NCBI GenBank assembly: GCA_964449165.1
Contig: CAYVAT010000051.1
Span: 1-18,828, forward strand
Direction: 5' to 3'
DNA: 18,828 nucleotides
Origin: CAYSCW01 sp964449165
GTDB taxonomy: Bacteria > Acidobacteriota > Aminicenantia > Aminicenantales > Aminicenantaceae
Shown in pieces: positions 14,232 to 18,828 of the stretch (position 1 is its first letter; every line of letters starts with the position of its first letter). A program made the translations under genes and the position numbers. The notes under the pieces were generated by a model. It was given only the letters and a program-made list of their open reading frames with translations, was not told where the DNA came from and did no database searches.

Positions 14232-15350
14232 ATGAAAAAGACATTCGAAATCACGGCTGAAGATCCCCGGTCTTCTGCCCGGACAGGAATCATTCACACC
14301 GCACATGGACCCATCGAAACCCCGGCCTTTGCTCCTGTGGCCAGTCAAGGCACAATAAAAGGCCTCCTTCACAGCCAGCTTGAAAACCTGGGCGCCCAAC
14401 TGCTGCTGGTTAATTCTTACCATCTTTATCTTCGGCCGGGCCTCCAGACCATAGAAAGACTGGGAGGGCTCCATGCTTTCATGTCTTGGAAGCGGCCCAT
14501 CCTCTCTGACAGCGGCGGCTTCCAGATCCACAGTCTTTCCCCTTTGGTCAAAGTCGGTAAGGAAGGTGTAGAATTCACCTCCCATCTCGATGGGGCAAGA
14601 ATTTTTCTTTCACCTGAAGATGTCATCGACATCCAGACAAGCCTAGGCTCGGATATCATGATGACTCTGGACTACTTCCTCCCTTACCCTGCATCCAAAG
14701 AAAAGACCAAACAGGCCGTTGCTTTGACCACCGATTGGGCTCAGCGTTCCAAAATACGCTTCAGTCAAAAAGAATTTTCCCAGCTCCTATGGGGAATATG
14801 CCAGGGAGGTATTCTCTGGGAGCAAAGGGGAAAAAGCATCGAAGATTTGCTGGAAATCGGTTTTGACGGCTATGCATTAGGAGGACTGGGCATAGGCGAG
14901 CCAAAATCACCGTTTATGGAAGTGGTAGAAAAGGCCCACTCTCTCCTTCCTACAGATCAGCCGCGCTATCTTATGGGGATAGGCTATATCAAAGATATAT
15001 TAGAATGTGTGGAAAGAGGGATGGACTTTTTTGACTGTGTCCTCCCCACCCGCAATGCCAGAAACGGCACTCTATTCACCAGCAAAGGTAGGGTTGTCAT
15101 CAAGAATAAAAAATACGCAAATGATCCCAATCCTCTGGATGAGGGTTGTCAGTGCTACACCTGCCAGAATTTCTCCCGCGCTTACCTTCGCCATTTGTAT
15201 GAAAGGCAGGAGATAAGCTCAGCCATCCTCAACACCATACACAACCTCTTTTTTTATCTTGACATCTTCCGAAAAATTAGGCAATCTATTCAATCTCATT
15301 CGTATCAGAAATTTAAATATAGTATAATAAATAAAAAAGAAGAGGAATAA
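14232..15350 (+). CDS. tgt: tRNA-guanine transglycosylase (queuine/preQ1 insertion)
   Basis: This enzyme exchanges guanine-34 for the queuosine precursor preQ1 in GUN-anticodon tRNAs. The 372-residue protein has the Asp93 catalytic motif LSDSGGFQ, the substrate loop GICQGG, GGLGIGEP, and the nucleophile Asp268 in FFDCVLPTRNARNG. A zinc site is complete: Cys306, Cys308, Cys311 and His337, with the family's exact C-x-C-x2-C-x25-H spacing. The C-terminal tail after about residue 350 is Lys/Ser-rich and variable. The start at 14232 has no strong ribosome-binding site, but it places the conserved KTFEITAEDPRSSARTG opening correctly. It lies 52 nt after ychF and 4 nt before yajC; tgt-yajC-secD-secF is a widely conserved order. 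Confidence 0.97.
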   Translation: MKKTFEITAEDPRSSARTGIIHTAHGPIETPAFAPVASQGTIKGLLHSQLENLGAQLLLVNSYHLYLRPGLQTIERLGGLHAFMSWKRPILSDSGGFQIHSLSPLVKVGKEGVEFTSHLDGARIFLSPEDVIDIQTSLGSDIMMTLDYFLPYPASKEKTKQAVALTTDWAQRSKIRFSQKEFSQLLWGICQGGILWEQRGKSIEDLLEIGFDGYALGGLGIGEPKSPFMEVVEKAHSLLPTDQPRYLMGIGYIKDILECVERGMDFFDCVLPTRNARNGTLFTSKGRVVIKNKKYANDPNPLDEGCQCYTCQNFSRAYLRHLYERQEISSAILNTIHNLFFYLDIFRKIRQSIQSHSYQKFKYSIINKKEEE

Positions 15351-15354
15351 GCAA

Positions 15355-15699
15355 ATGCCCTTGATAAGCCTTTTCGCTACTCTCCAGCAATCCCAACCCG
15401 CGCAGCGCGGAGGTGGAAGTTTCATTTCCGTGTTGATCCCTTTCATCCTGGTCTTCCTGATCTTCTATTTGCTGATCATAATGCCCTCACGAAAGAGACA
15501 GAAGAAACACCAGTCAATGGTGGAGCAGCTCAAGCCGGGAGACAAAATCATCACCTCAGGAGGAATTCACGGAACAGTGATGGGAGTCCAGAAGGACAAG
15601 ATTGAGTTGAAAATCGCGACCAACGTCAAGATTGATATCACTAAAAGTGCGGTGGGCGCAATCTTGAGTCAAAGATCAGAAGAAAAAGCCAAAAGATAG
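15355..15699 (+). CDS. yajC: Sec translocon accessory subunit YajC
   Basis: This 114-residue protein has a single membrane segment (about 23-43) and the conserved MPSRKRQKKHQSMVEQLKPG region followed by GDKIITSGGIHGTV, the family hallmark. The cytoplasmic part is about 70 residues, typical for YajC. It associates with SecDF at the translocon. AGAGGAA overlapping the tgt stop provides the ribosome-binding site. A Gln/Gly-rich stretch precedes the membrane segment. Confidence 0.96.
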   Translation: MPLISLFATLQQSQPAQRGGGSFISVLIPFILVFLIFYLLIIMPSRKRQKKHQSMVEQLKPGDKIITSGGIHGTVMGVQKDKIELKIATNVKIDITKSAVGAILSQRSEEKAKR

Positions 15700-15753
15700 T
15701 TACATTCTTATTTAATTGATTAAACCCTTTGATTACGGCAGGAAAAAGTTGAG

Positions 15754-17301
15754 ATGAAAAAAAAGCTGCGCTGGAAATTGATTCTGGTCGCCGCTGTGTT
15801 GGCTCTTTCCCTTTTTCTTTCCTATCCCCCCGGTAAAAAAATCAATCTCGGCCTAGATCTATCAGGAGGAATACATCTTGTCCTTCAGGTAGTCACCGAT
15901 GATGCCATTAATATCGAATCAGACCAGGAAATTATGCGTCTTCAGGAACAGCTCAAGAAGAAAAACATCACTTTCGAGACTGCAACCAAGGGAAAGCTGG
16001 GCGAGATTCTTATAGAAAAGATCAATCCCGACCAGGAGGGCCAGATAAAGGATCTTCTGGATGAATATTTCAAGGAATGGAATTACACCGTCATCGGTGA
16101 GAGGGTCACTCTCTCCATGAAAGCCAGCGTCATCCAATATCTAAGAGACCAGTCTGTCCGGCAAGCCCTGGAGACCATTCGAAACCGAGTCGACGAACTC
16201 GGCCTGTCCGAACCGACCATCCAGAGACAGGGGCTGGCAGGAGAGAGGATAATCGTGGAACTCCCCGGAGTGGAAAATCCGGAAAGAGTAAAAAACATCA
16301 TCAAGACAACCGCACTTCTGGAGTGGAAACTAGTCCATGCAGGACCCGCTGCTGACCAGAAAACACTTCTTGCTGATTACAACGGCGAGGTTCCCAGCAG
16401 CATGGAAGTAGTCAGGGGTGACCCCAAGAGAACTGAAGGAGGCTACTACCTTGTCGACCGGGTAGCCGCGGTCTCGGGGAATGACCTGCGCAATGCCCGC
16501 CGCTCGGTGGACGAATGGAATAATCCTGCAGTAGCCTTCACTCTCAAACCCGATGCAGGTAAGGTCTTCTACAAATTCACCGGTGAAAATATCGGCAAAC
16601 CCCTTGCTATCGTCCTGGATGGAAAAATTCAGGAGGTAGCCACCATCCAAGCCCGGATTTCTGACAGCGGTATCATCCACGGTCGGTTCACCATAGAGGA
16701 AGCCGATGACATTGCCCTGGTTCTAAGAGCCGGAGCCTTGCCCGCTTCCATCAAATACCTGGAAGAAAGGACCATCGGACCATCCCTTGGAGCAGATTCT
16801 ATCCGCAGAGGACTCTCTGCCACTATCATTGCCCTTATCCTGGTGATGATCTTCATGGTCTTTTACTATCGATTCTCAGGTTTGAACGCTATCACCGCTC
16901 TTATCCTGAACATCCTTATCCTGATGGGTGCCCTTTCCTATTTCAAGGCCACCTTGACCCTTCCCGGAATAGCCGGGATCATATTAACTATCGGAATGGC
17001 GGTGGATGCCAATGTGCTCGTCTTCGAAAGGATCAGGGAAGAGCTGGCCTCAGGCAAGAATATCATGAACTCTGTCGCTGCTGGATTCTCACGGGCCTTC
17101 CGCACTATCCTGGATGCAAACGTAACCACCATCATTGCCGCCATCTTCCTCTTCCAATTCGGAACCGGACCGGTGAAGGGATTTGCGGTCACCTTGATTA
17201 TCGGAATCACTGCCAGCATGTTCACGGCCGTTTTTGTCTCCCATCTCATATTCGACATCTTCATGAAAAGAAGAAAAAAGAGAGACAAACTGAGCATATA
17301 A
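15754..17301 (+). CDS. secD: Protein translocase subunit SecD
   Basis: SecD, with SecF, uses the proton gradient to pull exported proteins through SecYEG. The 515-residue protein has one N-terminal membrane segment (about 7-25), the D1 motif NLGLDLSGGIHL (about 31-42), a large periplasmic region with TIRNRVDELGLSEPTIQRQG and IIVELPGV, and SGGIHGRFT-equivalent GIIHGRFTIEEAD. Five C-terminal membrane segments (about 350-505) include GIAGIILTIGMAVDANVLVFERIREE, whose Asp is essential in the family. The length is close to typical. AGGAAAAAGTTGAG lies before the ATG. It is separated from yajC by 54 nt and from secF by 1 nt. Confidence 0.97.
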   Translation: MKKKLRWKLILVAAVLALSLFLSYPPGKKINLGLDLSGGIHLVLQVVTDDAINIESDQEIMRLQEQLKKKNITFETATKGKLGEILIEKINPDQEGQIKDLLDEYFKEWNYTVIGERVTLSMKASVIQYLRDQSVRQALETIRNRVDELGLSEPTIQRQGLAGERIIVELPGVENPERVKNIIKTTALLEWKLVHAGPAADQKTLLADYNGEVPSSMEVVRGDPKRTEGGYYLVDRVAAVSGNDLRNARRSVDEWNNPAVAFTLKPDAGKVFYKFTGENIGKPLAIVLDGKIQEVATIQARISDSGIIHGRFTIEEADDIALVLRAGALPASIKYLEERTIGPSLGADSIRRGLSATIIALILVMIFMVFYYRFSGLNAITALILNILILMGALSYFKATLTLPGIAGIILTIGMAVDANVLVFERIREELASGKNIMNSVAAGFSRAFRTILDANVTTIIAAIFLFQFGTGPVKGFAVTLIIGITASMFTAVFVSHLIFDIFMKRRKKRDKLSI

Positions 17302-17302
17302 A

Positions 17303-18460
17303 ATGGAGTTCTTCAAGAAGCCCCACTTCAAATTTATGAAATTCAAATATCTGGCTTTCTCTTTCTCGGTTGTCCTTATTCTTGGAGGCATCTTGAATAT
17401 AACCTTTGGAAAAGGACTTAACTACGGCATCGATTTTGCCGGAGGGACTCTGATCAGGCTGATATTTAAAGATCAGATCTCTGTTTCAAGGATCCGTCAG
17501 GAATTAAGCGATAAAAATCTAGGAACCAGCCGTATTCAGGAAGTGGGAAAAACAGAAAGAGAGTACATCATTAGAACATTGCAAGAAGTCGAAGGCGCTC
17601 AACCGGATGAGCTGGAAGCTCATGAAATCATGGGCAACAAAGTCATCGAAGCTCTGCAGGGGGAGAAAGAAAAGTCTCTCCTGGATCAAGGAAAGAGAGA
17701 TCTCAACATCATAGACGAAGAAGAGCTGACCCTCATACTTAAATCCTCCTTCCCTGAGGAAGGACAGTCTGTGGCTCAGAAGATAATCTCTTACAGAACA
17801 GATGAAGAAATTATCCGAAATTATGAACAGATGGAAAGAGCCGCAGGCATTTCTCCCGAAATAACATCATTCCTCAAAGAAAAGACTTTTCTGGGTGATC
17901 TGACCATTCTGAGCAAGGAAACCGTCGGCCCCCAGGTTGGACACGATCTTAGACGAAAAGCCACCCAAGCAACCATCTGGGCTCTCATCGGAATGCTCAT
18001 CTACATCGGCATTCGCTTCCGGTTCGCTTATGGTGTATCTGCTATCTTGACTTTAGCCCATGACGTGTTGATCACCTTGGGCATTTTTTCCCTGACTAAC
18101 AGAGAGATCAATCTTCCTGTGATCGCTGCTATACTGACCATAGTCGGTTACTCGCTGAATGACACAATCGTTGTCTTCGACAGGGTCAGGGATAATCTCA
18201 AGATAATGAGAAAACAGGACTTTCAAGATATCCTGGACACAAGCATCAACCAGACTCTGAGCCGAACCGTCATCACTTCGGGGACGACTTTTCTAACAGT
18301 TTTTGCTCTTTTTCTCTTCGGAGGAGAGGTAATCAACGACTTTGCTTTTACCATGATGATAGGAGTAGTCTTCGGAACTTATTCTTCCATCTATCAGTCT
18401 TGCCCCCTCCTCTTTTACTGGAATAAAATATTCAAGCCCAAAAAAGGGTTACGAAAATAA
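17303..18460 (+). CDS. secF: Protein translocase subunit SecF with extra periplasmic domain
   Basis: SecF is the partner of SecD. TM1 (about 17-34) leads into YGIDFAGGTLIRL at 41-53. The C-terminal five-helix part includes VGPQVGHDLRRKA (208-220), AILTLAHDVLITLGIF and VGYSLNDTIVVFDRVRDNL. At 385 residues it is clearly longer than the usual ~300-320. The excess lies in the periplasmic loop at about residues 125-200, containing LNIIDEEELTLIL and VAQKIISYR, then a second helical half ending FLKEKTFLGDL. This resembles the tandem helix-hairpin-helix of ComEA/GspK proteins. Start ATG follows the secD stop by 1 nt, indicating coupled translation. Confidence 0.95.
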   Translation: MEFFKKPHFKFMKFKYLAFSFSVVLILGGILNITFGKGLNYGIDFAGGTLIRLIFKDQISVSRIRQELSDKNLGTSRIQEVGKTEREYIIRTLQEVEGAQPDELEAHEIMGNKVIEALQGEKEKSLLDQGKRDLNIIDEEELTLILKSSFPEEGQSVAQKIISYRTDEEIIRNYEQMERAAGISPEITSFLKEKTFLGDLTILSKETVGPQVGHDLRRKATQATIWALIGMLIYIGIRFRFAYGVSAILTLAHDVLITLGIFSLTNREINLPVIAAILTIVGYSLNDTIVVFDRVRDNLKIMRKQDFQDILDTSINQTLSRTVITSGTTFLTVFALFLFGGEVINDFAFTMMIGVVFGTYSSIYQSCPLLFYWNKIFKPKKGLRK

Positions 18461-18504
18461 TTAAAATTTTAATAATTAAGATGCTTGACAAAATAATTTT
18501 AGAC

Positions 18505-18533
18505 TTGTAAAAAGAAGTGGTTTCAATTATACT
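18505..18533 (+). promoter_or_regulatory. Candidate promoter for the tonB-like gene
   Basis: TTGTAA (18505-18510) and TATACT (18528-18533) are separated by 17 nt; they match the consensus at 4 and 5 of 6 positions. An overlapping alternative uses TTGACA at 18485-18490 with TAAAAA at 18508-18513, also 17 nt apart. The 106-bp AT-rich gap after secF therefore probably carries a separate promoter. No secF terminator is evident, so read-through is also possible. Confidence 0.45.
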
Positions 18534-18566
18534 TTCATTGCAAACATCCTTTATACGAGGTCAAAA

Positions 18567-18828
18567 ATGGCTGAAAAAACCGGGCCAATAAAGAAGGAAG
18601 AAATCCCTGACATTTTTAAAGATTCTTTCTTTGTTGCTAAGAGAGGCGGCGCTAGAAAAGCTTTCGCTCTTCCCCTTGCAGTCATATTCCATGCTTTAGT
18701 TGTTGCAGCCATGGTTGTCCTTCCTCTTTTAAGCACTGGAGCTTTACCTCAGGTGGAAGTCTACAGCGCATTTCTCGCCCCTCCCCCGCCTCCTCCTCCA
18801 CCTCCTCCTCCACCTGCTAAAAAACGTC
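18567..18828 (+). CDS. TonB-type energy transducer, N-terminal part (cut by window edge)
   Basis: The 87 visible codons encode a cytoplasmic start (MAEKTGPIKKEEIPDIFKDS), a single membrane anchor (about residues 33-56, ALPLAVIFHALVVAAMVVLP) and then a run of 12 prolines at 72-83 followed by AKKR. This layout of anchor plus proline-rich periplasmic spacer is that of TonB, which links inner-membrane energy to outer-membrane transporters. The C-terminal TonB domain lies outside the window, so the assignment rests on architecture. GAGG at 18557-18560, 6 nt upstream, supports the ATG. Confidence 0.85.
   Translation, partial: MAEKTGPIKKEEIPDIFKDSFFVAKRGGARKAFALPLAVIFHALVVAAMVVLPLLSTGALPQVEVYSAFLAPPPPPPPPPPPPAKKR

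Noticed and set aside
18440..18480. Terminator after secF
   Set aside because: Only an AT-rich palindrome (TTAAAATTTTAA) and a weak CCC/GGG pairing are present; there is no GC-rich stem followed by T residues.

Overview
The window looks like chromosomal DNA of a Gram-negative (diderm) bacterium. It encodes a TonB-type energy transducer, YajC/SecD/SecF, an envelope M48 peptidase and signal peptidase I, with densely packed operons and a moderate G+C content judged by eye. The tgt-yajC-secD-secF-tonB order, the long SecF and the MenA-like prenyltransferase would suit the Acidobacteriota/Aminicenantes neighbourhood, but this is inference; there is no rRNA or tRNA to place it. Two runs of exactly 100 N and a 55-bp duplicated contig end show it is a scaffolded draft, probably a metagenome or single-cell assembly.

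Positions 1-8958 (minus strand) hold one tightly packed run of seven genes, read from right to left: a SAM hydroxide adenosyltransferase (split artificially by the assembly), recD2 (with a real gap), a small secreted SH3-like protein, an M48 metallopeptidase, a CHASE2-sensor adenylate cyclase, a metallo-beta-lactamase-fold hydrolase, and an MscS-type channel carrying a C-terminal cyclic-nucleotide-binding domain (cut by the left edge). Most junctions are 4-nt stop/start overlaps or gaps under 15 nt. The last three genes read as a self-contained cyclic-nucleotide circuit: a sensor that makes cAMP, a hydrolase that might remove it, and a channel that could respond to it. This is the most interesting part of the window.

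Positions 8959-9257 are a divergent intergenic region with candidate promoters facing both ways, a 17-bp dyad, and a long hairpin belonging to a small repeat family. A second copy of the repeat lies in the 514-bp intergenic region 12589-13102, next to a second, unrelated-looking long hairpin.

Positions 9258-10907 (plus) encode a membrane-anchored protein of the alkaline phosphatase / type I phosphodiesterase superfamily whose metal-binding and nucleophile residues appear mostly lost. Positions 10926-12588 (minus) carry a UbiA/MenA-type prenyltransferase followed by signal peptidase I.

Positions 13103-18460 (plus) carry ychF, tgt, yajC, secD and secF; the last four are tightly linked. SecF carries an extra periplasmic segment resembling a ComEA/GspK helix-hairpin-helix region. 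A tonB-like gene with its own candidate promoter starts at 18567 and runs off the right edge.
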